Shown here one piece after another: positions 1 to 7,637 of a stretch of 32,779 nt of DNA. How positions within the stretch are numbered: position 1 is the first letter of the stretch; each line of letters starts with the position of its first letter. A model generated the notes under the pieces. It searched no databases and was not told the origin of the DNA. It worked only from the letters and a program-made list of their open reading frames with translations. The position numbers and the translations under genes are program-made. This DNA comes from Gemmatimonadales bacterium (GTDB taxonomy: Bacteria > Gemmatimonadota > Gemmatimonadetes > Gemmatimonadales > GWC2-71-9): assembly GCA_025927545.1 (NCBI GenBank), contig JAICLE010000030.1:1-32779 (forward strand). Direction: 5' to 3'.

Positions 1-948
1 GTCGGCAATATTCCTCACCTGCCCGGTCAGGTTGCCCGCCATCGAGTTCACGTTATCGGTCAGGTCCTTCCAGGTGCCGGCGACGCCGGGCACGTTGGCC
101 TGGCCGCCGAGCTTGCCTTCGGTGCCCACCTCGCGGGCGACACGGGTGACTTCCGAGGCGAAGGAGTTGAGCTGGTCCACCATCGTATTGATGGTGTCCT
201 TGAGTTCCAGGATCTCGCCCTTCACGTCTACCGTGATCTTCTTGTTGAGCTCCCCGCGGGCCACGGCCGTCGTGACCTCGGCGATGTTCCGGACCTGCGC
301 CGTCAGATTTCCGGCCATCGAGTTGACGTTGTCGGTCAAGTCCTTCCAGGTGCCCGCCACGCCTTTCACCCGCGCCTGCCCACCCAGCTTCCCTTCCGTC
401 CCCACCTCGCGCGCGACGCGGGTGACTTCCGAGGCAAAGGAGCTGAGCTGGTCGACCATGGAGTTCACCGTCCTGCCGATCCGGAGGAACTCGCCCATCA
501 GCGGGCGACCCTCGATCTCCAGTGCCATGGTCTGCGAGAGGTCGCCCTTGGCCACGGCCCCGATCACGCGGGCCACTTCGCTGGTGGGCTGTACCAGATC
601 GCCGATCAGGGTGTTGACCGAGTTGACCGACGCCGCCCACGAGCCGCGGGCGCCCGCCAAGGTGGCCCGCTGGGTGATCCTCCCTTCCTTGCCCACCGCA
701 CGGCTCATCCGCTCGAACTCCTGCGCCATCTGCTGATTCAGCTCGGCAATCTCGTTGAGCCGATCGGCGACCTTGCCGGGGAGGCCGGTCAGCGACGCCG
801 GCATGCGCGCGGAGAAATCGCCCTTCTGGACGGCGGTGAGCACGCCAAGCAACTGTTCCAGGTCGAGTGTGTCCGTCGAGGTGGAACGGGATCCGGCTGA
901 TGATCGCTTCGCAGATCGACCGTTGCCGGTCGTCGGTGCGTTCGGCAT
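1..948 (-). CDS. Tandem-HAMP soluble sensor histidine kinase (N-terminal part, truncated by window edge)
   Basis: The minus-strand frame is open from an ATG at 948 to base 1, so only the first 316 residues are visible and the kinase core lies outside. After a Ser/Thr-rich start, a HAMP-like segment holds [11 protein letters not shown], followed by back-to-back HAMP units. Each unit carries [18 protein letters not shown], then [17 protein letters not shown], then [18 protein letters not shown]. The unit is 92 residues (276 bp). This matches the poly-HAMP array of group III (Nik1-type) kinases, where stacked HAMPs relay osmotic or other stress signals. No membrane segment is visible, so a cytosolic protein is expected. 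A GGAG 5 nt before the ATG supports the start. The gene is divergent from the hybrid kinase at 1103. The family call is strong; the presence of downstream HisKA, HATPase and REC domains is inferred. Confidence 0.9.
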   Translation of the reverse strand, partial: MPNAPTTGNGRSAKRSSAGSRSTSTDTLDLEQLLGVLTAVQKGDFSARMPASLTGLPGKVADRLNEIAELNQQMAQEFERMSRAVGKEGRITQRATLAGARGSWAASVNSVNTLIGDLVQPTSEVARVIGAVAKGDLSQTMALEIEGRPLMGEFLRIGRTVNSMVDQLSSFASEVTRVAREVGTEGKLGGQARVKGVAGTWKDLTDNVNSMAGNLTAQVRNIAEVTTAVARGELNKKITVDVKGEILELKDTINTMVDQLNSFASEVTRVAREVGTEGKLGGQANVPGVAGTWKDLTDNVNSMAGNLTGQVRNIAD

Positions 949-1021
949 GAAGGCTCCGGCGGGACGCTATCTTATGAATGGATGGGAACGAAGGACGCTA
1001 GCAGGCTCCGGCCCGGGCCAC

Positions 1022-1037
1022 TGTGAGGACCGTCACA
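1022..1037. promoter_or_regulatory. Perfect CRP/FNR-type palindrome
   Basis: TGTGA-GGACCG-TCACA is an exact match to the CRP half-sites with a 6-nt spacer; with the flanking C and G the arms are 6 bp each. It lies in the 154-bp divergent region between the poly-HAMP kinase (start 948) and the hybrid kinase (start 1103). A possible plus-strand -10 (TATCAA, 1054-1059) puts the centre near -37. A possible minus-strand -10 (TAAGAT, 974-969) puts it near -67. Which gene it controls is not resolved. Confidence 0.6.
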
Positions 1038-1102
1038 GCCCCGAGACTGCGGCTATCAACAGGTTGTGTTGCACATCACCAGCTCCCCAATCCGGACACC
1101 AA

Positions 1103-3406
1103 ATGGCGGCCGAGCGCCTGCGCATCCTGATCCTCGAAGACGTACCGATGGATGCCGAGCTGATGGAGTACGAGCTCACCCGTTCCAATATCCCCTTCGA
1201 CGCCCGGTGTGTCGATACCCGGGACGCGTTCGTTCACGAGCTCGAGGACTTCCAGCCCCATCTGATCCTCTCGGATTACACGCTTCCCCGGTTCGACGGC
1301 ATGGCGGCACTGGCCCTGGCACGCGAGCGCGCGCCGGCCGTGCCATTCCTCATCGTGACGGGCTCGGTGAACGAGGAGACCGCGGTCGGCTGCATGAAGG
1401 CCGGCGCCACCGACTACCTGCTCAAGAGCAATCTGGCCCGGATCGGGCCCGCGATCGAAGCGGCTCTCACCCGGCTCGAGGCCAAGTCGGAGAAAACCCG
1501 CGCCCAGGCCGCGCTCCGCCGCTCCGAGGCCAACCTTCGCGCCATCTTCAACACCAGCCTCCAGGCGTTCGTCCTGGTCGATACCGACGGCACCATCCAG
1601 GCGCTCAACCCGACCGCCATCGAGTGCGCCGAGCAGATTCTCGGGCGCCCGGTGGCGGAGGGCGACGCGATCCACGATTTCATCCCTGACGCCCGCGACG
1701 GCTTCGAGGCGGCGCTGGCCGGGGAGGCCCGGGTCGTCGAGCGGCGCATCCGCGGGCCCGATGGGGTGGAGCGCTGGTTCGAGACCACCCACGCCCCGGT
1801 GGTCGATGACCGTGGCGGCATCATCGGCGTCTGCCTCAACGCCCGCGACGTGAGCGAGCGGCGGCGCGGCGAGCAGGCGCTCCGGGAGAGCGAGGCGCGC
1901 TACCGCGACCTCTTCGACAACGCCAGCGATCTGGTCTGCACCACGGCGCTCGATGGCACGTTCGTGTACGCCAATCGGGCCTGGCACGCAGCGGTCGGGT
2001 ACGACCAGGCAGGACTCGCGGGCCGCCGGTTCCTCGACCTGGTGCACCCCGACGCCCGGGATCATTACCTGGAGGTGGTGGAACGGGCCCAGGCGGGCGA
2101 AATGCTCACCCACGTGGAGCTCTCGCTCGTGACCGCGGCGAGGACGACGATCACCGTGGAGGGCAACATCAGTTGCACCCCCGCGGGTGGTGCCCCACCC
2201 CGGATTCGCGGGATCTACCGGGACGTGACCGAGCGGAAGCGGGTGGAGGAGCAACTCCGCCGCGCCGAGCGAATGCAGGCGGCCGGCCGCCTGGCCGGCG
2301 GGGTGGCGCACGAGGTCAACAACATGATGACCGGCGTCATCGGATTCAGCGAGTTCCTGCTCCGGAGCTTCGAGCCCGAGGACGAGCGCCGGCTGGAAGT
2401 GGCCGAGATCATCAAGGCCGGCACCCGCGCCGCCGACGTGACGCGCCAGTTGCTGGCGTTCACCCGCCAGCAGTTCCTCCGCCCCGAGGTGCTCTCGGTC
2501 AACGCGGTGGTGCAGGAGCTCGACAAGATGCTGCGCAGGATGCTGGGCGAAGACCAGGTGCTGGAGCTGGCGCTCTCGCCCGAGGCCGGCGAGATCCGGG
2601 TCGATCGCGGCCAGCTCGAGCAGGTCCTGGTCAACCTGATGCTCAACGCGCGGGACGCGATGGCCGGCCGTGGCCGGGTCACCATCTCCACTCGCGCCGT
2701 CGAGCTCGACGCCGCCTACGCGCAGCTCCATGCCGGGATCAACATCCCGGCCGGATGCTACGTCCAGCTCGCGGTCAGCGACACCGGACGCGGGATGGAC
2801 CCCGACATCCAGACCCACATCTTCGAGCCGTTCTTCACCACCAAACCCACCGGCCAGGGCACAGGCCTCGGCCTGTCGACGGCGTACGGCATCGTGAAGC
2901 AGAGCGATGGGTTCATCTGGGTATACAGCGAGCCCGGGCTGGGCACGACGTTCAAGATCTACCTGCCACGGGCGGCCACCGGTCGGCCCGTGACAGCCAA
3001 CAGCGCCCATCCGGCCCCCGCGCGACGAGGGTCGGAGACGATCCTGATCGTGGAAGACGAAGAGATGGTCCGCTCACTCGCCAGCCGCGGCCTGCGAGAG
3101 CACGGCTATACCGTCCTCGAGGCTCGGCACGGCGACGAGGCGCTCGACCAGCTCGAGCGCGGCACGATGGGGATCGACCTGGTGATCTCGGACGTGGTGA
3201 TGCCGGAGATGGGCGGTCGCGAGCTCGGTCGCCGGTTGGGAGCGCTCCGGCCGGCCCTGCCCATCCTGTTCATGTCGGGGTACACGGGGGAAGACGTGAT
3301 CCAGCGCGGGCTGCTCGATCCCGGCGCGCCGTTTCAGCAGAAGCCGTTCACGCCGGAAGGCCTGGCCCGGAAAGTCCGCGAGATGCTCGATGCGGTCCGG
3401 GCCTAG
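1103..3406 (+). CDS. Hybrid histidine kinase, REC-PAS-PAS-HisKA-HATPase-REC
   Basis: This is a 767-aa cytosolic sensor kinase. Residues 7-120 are a receiver with phosphoacceptor D58 (LILSDYTLP) and TGSVNEE. Two PAS domains cover about 140-255 and 262-380, the second ending in IYRDVTERKRVEEQLR. The dimerisation domain has the H-box GGVAHEVNNMMTG with H403, followed by an ATPase domain with NLMLNARDAM (N box), DTGRGM and GTGLGLSTAYGIV. A C-terminal receiver has D697 (LVISDVVMPEMGG). The open frame extends upstream to 755, but that part overlaps the divergent kinase and has no domain, so I start at the ATG at 1103, just before the receiver. No good ribosome-binding site is seen. The terminal receiver suggests a phosphorelay. 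The gene ends by overlapping the convergent small gene at 3403 by 4 bp. Confidence 0.93.
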   Translation: MAAERLRILILEDVPMDAELMEYELTRSNIPFDARCVDTRDAFVHELEDFQPHLILSDYTLPRFDGMAALALARERAPAVPFLIVTGSVNEETAVGCMKAGATDYLLKSNLARIGPAIEAALTRLEAKSEKTRAQAALRRSEANLRAIFNTSLQAFVLVDTDGTIQALNPTAIECAEQILGRPVAEGDAIHDFIPDARDGFEAALAGEARVVERRIRGPDGVERWFETTHAPVVDDRGGIIGVCLNARDVSERRRGEQALRESEARYRDLFDNASDLVCTTALDGTFVYANRAWHAAVGYDQAGLAGRRFLDLVHPDARDHYLEVVERAQAGEMLTHVELSLVTAARTTITVEGNISCTPAGGAPPRIRGIYRDVTERKRVEEQLRRAERMQAAGRLAGGVAHEVNNMMTGVIGFSEFLLRSFEPEDERRLEVAEIIKAGTRAADVTRQLLAFTRQQFLRPEVLSVNAVVQELDKMLRRMLGEDQVLELALSPEAGEIRVDRGQLEQVLVNLMLNARDAMAGRGRVTISTRAVELDAAYAQLHAGINIPAGCYVQLAVSDTGRGMDPDIQTHIFEPFFTTKPTGQGTGLGLSTAYGIVKQSDGFIWVYSEPGLGTTFKIYLPRAATGRPVTANSAHPAPARRGSETILIVEDEEMVRSLASRGLREHGYTVLEARHGDEALDQLERGTMGIDLVISDVVMPEMGGRELGRRLGALRPALPILFMSGYTGEDVIQRGLLDPGAPFQQKPFTPEGLARKVREMLDAVRA

Positions 3407-3645
3407 GAGGTGATCGGCTCTCCCTCGCGCGCGTCCGTCGCGGCCAGGCGGAAGTCGAGGTGATCGGCCCGAATGATGACGTACCCCCGGGGCGTGGAGA
3501 GCCGGGTGAGCCGCTCACCGGCCATGTTGACCATCCGCTGGGTGACGCCAGGAAAGATCGGCGCCACCTCGTACCACACCGACTGCGTGAGGTCCGGATA
3601 TTTCCGCTGGTGCTCGGACTTCAGACGTGCCTGGACTCCGGCCAC
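3403..3645 (-). CDS. Small conserved-looking protein of unknown function (80 aa)
   Basis: I do not recognise the family. The 80-residue protein is soluble, with a mixed composition (WYEVAPIFPGVTQRMV, GYVIIRADHLDFRLAA) that looks like a small alpha/beta fold and unlike the Arg/Ala-rich shadow frames around it. It starts at a GTG preceded by a good GGAGG 4 nt upstream. A TATAGA box lies about 30 bp upstream (near 3674-3681, read on the minus strand). It is convergent with the hybrid kinase and their stop codons overlap. That it is translated is an inference from codon pattern and start signals. Confidence 0.6.
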   Translation of the reverse strand: MAGVQARLKSEHQRKYPDLTQSVWYEVAPIFPGVTQRMVNMAGERLTRLSTPRGYVIIRADHLDFRLAATDAREGEPITS

Positions 3646-3715
3646 CTGGCCTCCGTAGTGGGCTCCGCCAAGAATCTATACGGCGCGGCCGCCGGGCGGC
3701 AGCGGGCCCCCGCGA

Positions 3716-3744
3716 TGGACATTCCGTCATGTTCCTTGTAGTGT
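3716..3744 (+). promoter_or_regulatory. Candidate sigma-70 promoter for the REC-HD-GYP gene
   Basis: A -35 TGGACA (3716-3721) and a -10 TAGTGT (3739-3744) are separated by 17 nt. Transcription would start near 3751-3753, at one of the possible ATG codons (3753). Confidence 0.4.
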
Positions 3745-3752
3745 GAATGCGA

Positions 3753-4856
3753 ATGGATGTTCGTGGCATCCATCCCCCCACCCCGGATCTCATTTCCATG
3801 CCGGATTCCCAGGACGCGCCGCCCGTCGTGGCCGGCTGCGCCAACTGCCTGATCGTGGATGACGAGCCGAGCGTCCGCCGCTCGCTCGTGCGGATGCTCC
3901 AGACCCAGGGCTTCCACTGCTTCGAAGCCGGCAGCGGGAGCGAGGCCCTGGGCGTGCTGGACCGCATCGGTGAAGCGCCCCTGGTCATCTCCGACATGCG
4001 CATGCCCGAGCTCGACGGGATCGGACTGCTCGAGGCGGTCCGCCAGCGCTATCCGGACACCTCGGTCATCATGCTCACCGGCATGGGGGAAACCACCACG
4101 GCGGTGGATTGCCTCCATATGGGCGCTGCCGACTTCCTGCTCAAGCCGATCTCCGTGAGCGAGCTGCAGGCGAGAGTCTCGCGCGTGCTGGAGAAGCGCG
4201 CGCTCGTGCTGCAGAACCGCTACTACCAGCAGAACCTCGAGCGCCAGGTGCACGAGCAGGCCCAGCGCATCCAGGAGCTGTTCCTCCAGGGCGTCCAGAT
4301 GCTCGCCCGAGCCCTCGAGGCCAAGGACGCCTATACCCGTGGCCACTCGATCCGGGTGAGCCAGTATGCCGTGGGCACGGCCCGCCAGCTCGGCTTTCAG
4401 GGCGCGAGACTCGACGGCATCCGATTGGGTGGAGAGCTGCACGACATCGGGAAGATCGGCACCCGCGAAGCAGTGCTGCACAAGCCCGGCACGCTCACGG
4501 CCGACGAGTTCCGCCAGATCTCGGAGCACCCCGCGCTGGGCGAGCAGATGCTGTCCCCACTGGCGCAGGAATCGCCCGACGTGCTGCGGATCGTGCGCTC
4601 CCACCACGAGCGGCTCGATGGCGGCGGTTTTCCCGACGGACTGTGCGGCGAGAACATCCCGATCGAGGCGCGCATCGTGGCGGTGGCCGACGCATTCGAC
4701 GCGATGACGACGGAGCGCCCCTACCGGGCGTCCCGCGCGCCCGAGGACGCGGTGAACGAGCTGCGCCGCGTGGCCGGGACGCAGCTCGATCCGGCAGCGG
4801 TGGAAGCGTTCGTCGACGCCTTTCCCGACCCCGCGGAGCTGCCGGTCTCCGCCTAG
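3753..4856 (+). CDS. Response regulator with HD-GYP domain (RpfG-like c-di-GMP phosphodiesterase)
   Basis: Counting from the internal ATG at 3798, residues 15-130 form a receiver with phosphoacceptor D66 (LVISDMRMPELDG), TG and KP. A coiled linker (about 130-165) leads to an HD-GYP domain with AYTRGHSIRVS, the metal-binding GGELHDIGKIG (H215, D216) and HHERLDGGGFPDG. The signature third residue set is GFP instead of GYP; the metal ligands look intact. The family hydrolyses cyclic di-GMP, so phosphorylation of the receiver would tune c-di-GMP levels. Possible starts are 3747, 3753 and 3798. I chose 3753 because a promoter-like pair places the transcript start there; 3798 is equally good by domain content. 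The stop overlaps the convergent iron-permease gene by 4 bp. Confidence 0.93.
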   Translation: MDVRGIHPPTPDLISMPDSQDAPPVVAGCANCLIVDDEPSVRRSLVRMLQTQGFHCFEAGSGSEALGVLDRIGEAPLVISDMRMPELDGIGLLEAVRQRYPDTSVIMLTGMGETTTAVDCLHMGAADFLLKPISVSELQARVSRVLEKRALVLQNRYYQQNLERQVHEQAQRIQELFLQGVQMLARALEAKDAYTRGHSIRVSQYAVGTARQLGFQGARLDGIRLGGELHDIGKIGTREAVLHKPGTLTADEFRQISEHPALGEQMLSPLAQESPDVLRIVRSHHERLDGGGFPDGLCGENIPIEARIVAVADAFDAMTTERPYRASRAPEDAVNELRRVAGTQLDPAAVEAFVDAFPDPAELPVSA

Positions 4857-5263
4857 CTCGACTCGTCCTCCTCCCCGTCGCCGTCGTCCTCCGGGTTCGC
4901 CTTGGCCGCCTCGGCCAGCCGCACGTAGCGGGCCTTGAACTCGTCCAGCTCCGCCTCCGTCAGGTCCTCCAGGTCGGCCAGCGCGGTGTGGGCACCCTTC
5001 ACCGCACGGAGCAGCTCGTCCAGCTTGATCTGCATGGCCACGCTGTCGCGGTTCTGCGTGTTCTGAATCAGAAATACCATGAGGAACGTGATCACCGTGG
5101 TGCCGGTGTTGATGACGAGCTGCCAGGTGTCACTGAAATGGAAGAGCGGCCCGCTGACGGCCCACACGAAGATGAGAAAGATGGCGAGGCCGAACGTGAC
5201 GGGATGACCCGAGGCCCGTGCCGTCGCCTTTGCGAACCGGGTGAACCACTCGCCGATAGCCAT
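4853..5263 (-). CDS. Low-affinity iron permease family small membrane protein
   Basis: This 136-aa protein has two membrane helices (about residues 24-40 and 50-66). It carries the family hallmark SGPLFHFSDTWQLVINTGTT followed by FLMVFLIQNTQNRD and KLDELLRA. The C-terminal third is acidic and probably cytosolic. The match is to the short bacterial members of the low-affinity iron permease family (related to yeast Fet4). Iron transport by these short bacterial forms is not established, so the substrate is uncertain. A perfect 14-bp palindrome containing TATATA sits 3 bp before the ATG, suggesting a leaderless transcript. It is a single gene, convergent with the HD-GYP regulator. Confidence 0.88.
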   Translation of the reverse strand: MAIGEWFTRFAKATARASGHPVTFGLAIFLIFVWAVSGPLFHFSDTWQLVINTGTTVITFLMVFLIQNTQNRDSVAMQIKLDELLRAVKGAHTALADLEDLTEAELDEFKARYVRLAEAAKANPEDDGDGEEDESS

Positions 5264-5266
5264 TCC

Positions 5267-5280
5267 GAGGTATATACCTC
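5267..5280 (-). promoter_or_regulatory. 14-bp palindrome with embedded TATATA before the iron-permease-family gene
   Basis: GAGGTATATACCTC is a perfect palindrome immediately before the ATG at 5263. Read toward the gene, TATATA followed by 7 nt leads to the start codon, so it may be both a -10 element and a repressor operator. Which protein binds it is unknown. Confidence 0.4.
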
Positions 5281-5319
5281 CTCCCGGGGGGAGGGGGCTG
5301 TGGCGTGCCTCACTTGAGG

Positions 5320-5336
5320 AGTCGCGGCCCGCGACT
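5320..5336 (-). terminator. Hairpin after the DUF58 gene
   Basis: AGTCGCGG-C-CCGCGACT forms a perfect 8-bp inverted repeat beginning 1 bp past the DUF58 stop codon. There is no U-tract on either side, so it may stabilise the mRNA 3' end or mark a factor-dependent stop instead of an intrinsic terminator. Confidence 0.4.
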
Positions 5337-5337
5337 T

Positions 5338-6657
5338 CTACACCATCCCCCTTTGCTTGAGCCCATGGTACCGCGCCACCACCGCCTCCGCCGCTCCCCC
5401 GGGCGCCACGTCCAGGACCAGCACGCCGCGCCCGCGCATCTCCGCCAGGGCCGCCTCGCGCGCGCCGAGCAGCTCCTCGGCGGCCGCGCGCTCGAAGGCG
5501 CCCGCGGGCGTGCCCGGCCGTACGGAGGCCAGCTTCTCGAGTGCAGGATCCCGCAGGGTGACCGCGAGTGGAAGATGCCGCGGCCGGAGCGTCGCGGCGT
5601 GCGCGACGAGGGCCTCGCTCGCCGTCCGGTCGATCACGTCGGTGAAGAGGACGGTGAGGGCGCGCTTCCGGTTGTGGGCCGCGAGATAGCGGAAGGCCGC
5701 CGGATAATCCGACTCGACCAGCCGGCCCTCGGTGCGTGCCAGCCCCTCGAGCACGGCGCGGAACGCGCGGCGGCCGCGCGCCGGGGCGATGTAGCGCTCG
5801 ATCTCGTCGGCAAATACCATCAGACCGATGTTGTCGTCGTGCGCCACCGCCGCGCGGGCGAGCTGGAGCGCGGCGGTGACGACCGACTCGAGCCGGGCCA
5901 CGCCGTCGACTTCGGCCGTGAGCAGGCGTCCCGCATCGATCACGATCAGCACCTGCTGCCGCCGCTCGTCCTCGTACTGGCGCGCGATCGGCTTGCCGCG
6001 CCGGGCGGTCGCCTTCCAGTCTATGATGCGGGTCTCGTCACCCGGCACCCACTCACGGAGCCCCTCGAACAGCCGGCCTTCGCCCGGACGGCGCACGGTC
6101 CGGAGCCCTGCCTCCCGGCGCCGCGCCACCTGCAGCGGCAGGGCGCGAAGCGGCGCGTCGGGAACGGACGGATACACCGTGGCCGACCACGGCAATGCCA
6201 CCGTGCCCTGCCGCCAGGCGAGACCGAGCGGGCCACGCAGCCGGAGCGCGAGCGCGCCGCCCTCACCCACGCCGCGCCGCGCAGGCACCAGCTCGAGTTG
6301 CTCGTTCAGACCTTCGCCCGGTGGCACCAGCAGGTGCCGGGTGGGCGTCGCGGCCCCGCCGAGCGGGTCCGGCAGACGCTCGCGGACCTCGAGGTGGAGG
6401 GGGCGCCGGCCCCGGTGCCGCCAGCGGTAGCGCACGACGGCGGCGCGGCCGGCGCCGAACGCCGCGGGCGCTTCGCGGGTGATCTCGAGCGTCCTCGGTG
6501 CGGGTGTGAGCGCGAAATCCAGCGCCAGGGCTGCGAGCCAGAGCAGGTCGAGCGCCGGCAGCAGACCCGCCGCATCCGGCCATCGGAGTGCGGGCAACGC
6601 CGCCAGCGCCAGCAGGCCGGCGCCGATCAGCCAGCGCCGGGTGGGCACCACGGTCAC
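5338..6657 (-). CDS. DUF58 domain protein (MoxR partner)
   Basis: This 439-aa protein starts at a GTG inside the MoxR stop (GTGA). Two N-terminal hydrophobic stretches (residues 8-25 and 33-50) anchor it. The DUF58 core follows, with the family signature REWVPGDETRIIDWKATARR, then a von Willebrand A-like fold (VLIVIDAGR, VLFTDVIDR). The MIDAS DxSxS is reduced to D-A-G-R. DUF58 proteins always travel with MoxR AAA+ ATPases and are thought to act in assembly or activation of envelope or enzyme complexes, but the client here is unknown. It is the last gene of the five-gene minus-strand operon, followed by a hairpin at 5320-5336. Confidence 0.9.
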   Translation of the reverse strand: MTVVPTRRWLIGAGLLALAALPALRWPDAAGLLPALDLLWLAALALDFALTPAPRTLEITREAPAAFGAGRAAVVRYRWRHRGRRPLHLEVRERLPDPLGGAATPTRHLLVPPGEGLNEQLELVPARRGVGEGGALALRLRGPLGLAWRQGTVALPWSATVYPSVPDAPLRALPLQVARRREAGLRTVRRPGEGRLFEGLREWVPGDETRIIDWKATARRGKPIARQYEDERRQQVLIVIDAGRLLTAEVDGVARLESVVTAALQLARAAVAHDDNIGLMVFADEIERYIAPARGRRAFRAVLEGLARTEGRLVESDYPAAFRYLAAHNRKRALTVLFTDVIDRTASEALVAHAATLRPRHLPLAVTLRDPALEKLASVRPGTPAGAFERAAAEELLGAREAALAEMRGRGVLVLDVAPGGAAEAVVARYHGLKQRGMV

Positions 6658-7637
6658 CGCGGCGCCTCGATCTTCTCGATGATGGCGTGGAGCGCGATGT
6701 CCGCCGTGATCCCCTCCAGCTCCAGCTCGGGTGCCACCACGACGCGGTGCCGCAGCACCGCCGGCGCCAGTTCCTTCACGTCGTCCGGTACGACGTAGCC
6801 GCGTCCGGCGAGGAGCGCGGCGGCCTGCGCCATCTTGAGCAGCGCGACGCTGCCGCGCGGCGACGCTCCGAGCGTGAGGACCGGCGAGCTCCGCGTGGCG
6901 CGCACGATTGCCGTGATGTACCCGAGCAGGCTGGGCTCGACGCGGACGCGCCGCACCGCGCCGCGAAGGAGCTGGAGCTGGTCGGCGTCGGCGACGCGCT
7001 CGATCCCGTAGCTCGGCGGCTGATCGGCCTCGAACCCGCCCAGCACCCGCTCGAGAATCCCCCGTTCCACCGGCTCGTCGGGATATCCCGCCAGCACCTT
7101 GACCATGAAGCGATCCAGCTCCGCTTCCGGCAGCGGGTAGGTCCCCTCGAACTCGATCGGGTTCTGCGTCGCGAACACCGTGAAGCTCTCCGGCAGCACG
7201 TGCGATACGCCATCCACCGTCACCCGCCGCTCCTGCATCGCCTCGAGCAGCGCGGCCTGCGTCTTGGCCGGCGCCCGATTGATTTCGTCCCCCAGCACGA
7301 GGTCACCGAAGATCGGGCCGGGCCGGAAGGTGAAGCTCCCCGGCGCCGTGAGCAGGCTGACCCCGGTGATGTCGGACGGCATCAGATCGGGTGTGAACTG
7401 GATCCGGCGGAACTCGAGGCCAAGCGCCAGACCGAGTGCCCGCACCAGCAGCGTCTTGGCGGTGCCCGGCACCCCCTCGAGCAGGACGTGGCCCCGGGCC
7501 AGCAGCGCCGCCACCGTTTCGCGCACCGCGGCGGGCTGGCCGAGCACCACGCCCTCGAGCGCGCCCACCAGGCGAAGCGCGGCCGCGGCGTGGGTCGCCG
7601 TCTCATCGGAGTCGAGCTGCGCGGCGTCGCGGGTCAT
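6654..7637 (-). CDS. MoxR family AAA+ ATPase
   Basis: This 327-aa ATPase has Walker A LLEGVPGTAKT, Walker B VLGDEINRAPAKTQAALLEA, the sensor-1 region FTVFATQNPIEFEGTYPLPE and the sensor-2 region ASPRGSVALLKMAQAAALL. All match the MoxR subfamily and length. The ATG at 7637 is chosen because it overlaps the DUF4350 stop (ATGA). The reading frame runs further upstream to 7790, but that stretch is Arg-rich and lies under DUF4350. MoxR proteins act as chaperone-like remodelers with DUF58/VWA partners. Its start overlaps the DUF4350 stop and its stop overlaps the DUF58 start, so translational coupling is likely. Confidence 0.94.
   Translation of the reverse strand: MTRDAAQLDSDETATHAAAALRLVGALEGVVLGQPAAVRETVAALLARGHVLLEGVPGTAKTLLVRALGLALGLEFRRIQFTPDLMPSDITGVSLLTAPGSFTFRPGPIFGDLVLGDEINRAPAKTQAALLEAMQERRVTVDGVSHVLPESFTVFATQNPIEFEGTYPLPEAELDRFMVKVLAGYPDEPVERGILERVLGGFEADQPPSYGIERVADADQLQLLRGAVRRVRVEPSLLGYITAIVRATRSSPVLTLGASPRGSVALLKMAQAAALLAGRGYVVPDDVKELAPAVLRHRVVVAPELELEGITADIALHAIIEKIEAPR

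Noticed and set aside
1076-3010. Minus-strand open frame of about 640 codons opposite the hybrid kinase
   Set aside because: Every part mirrors conserved kinase motifs on the plus strand; composition is that of a shadow.
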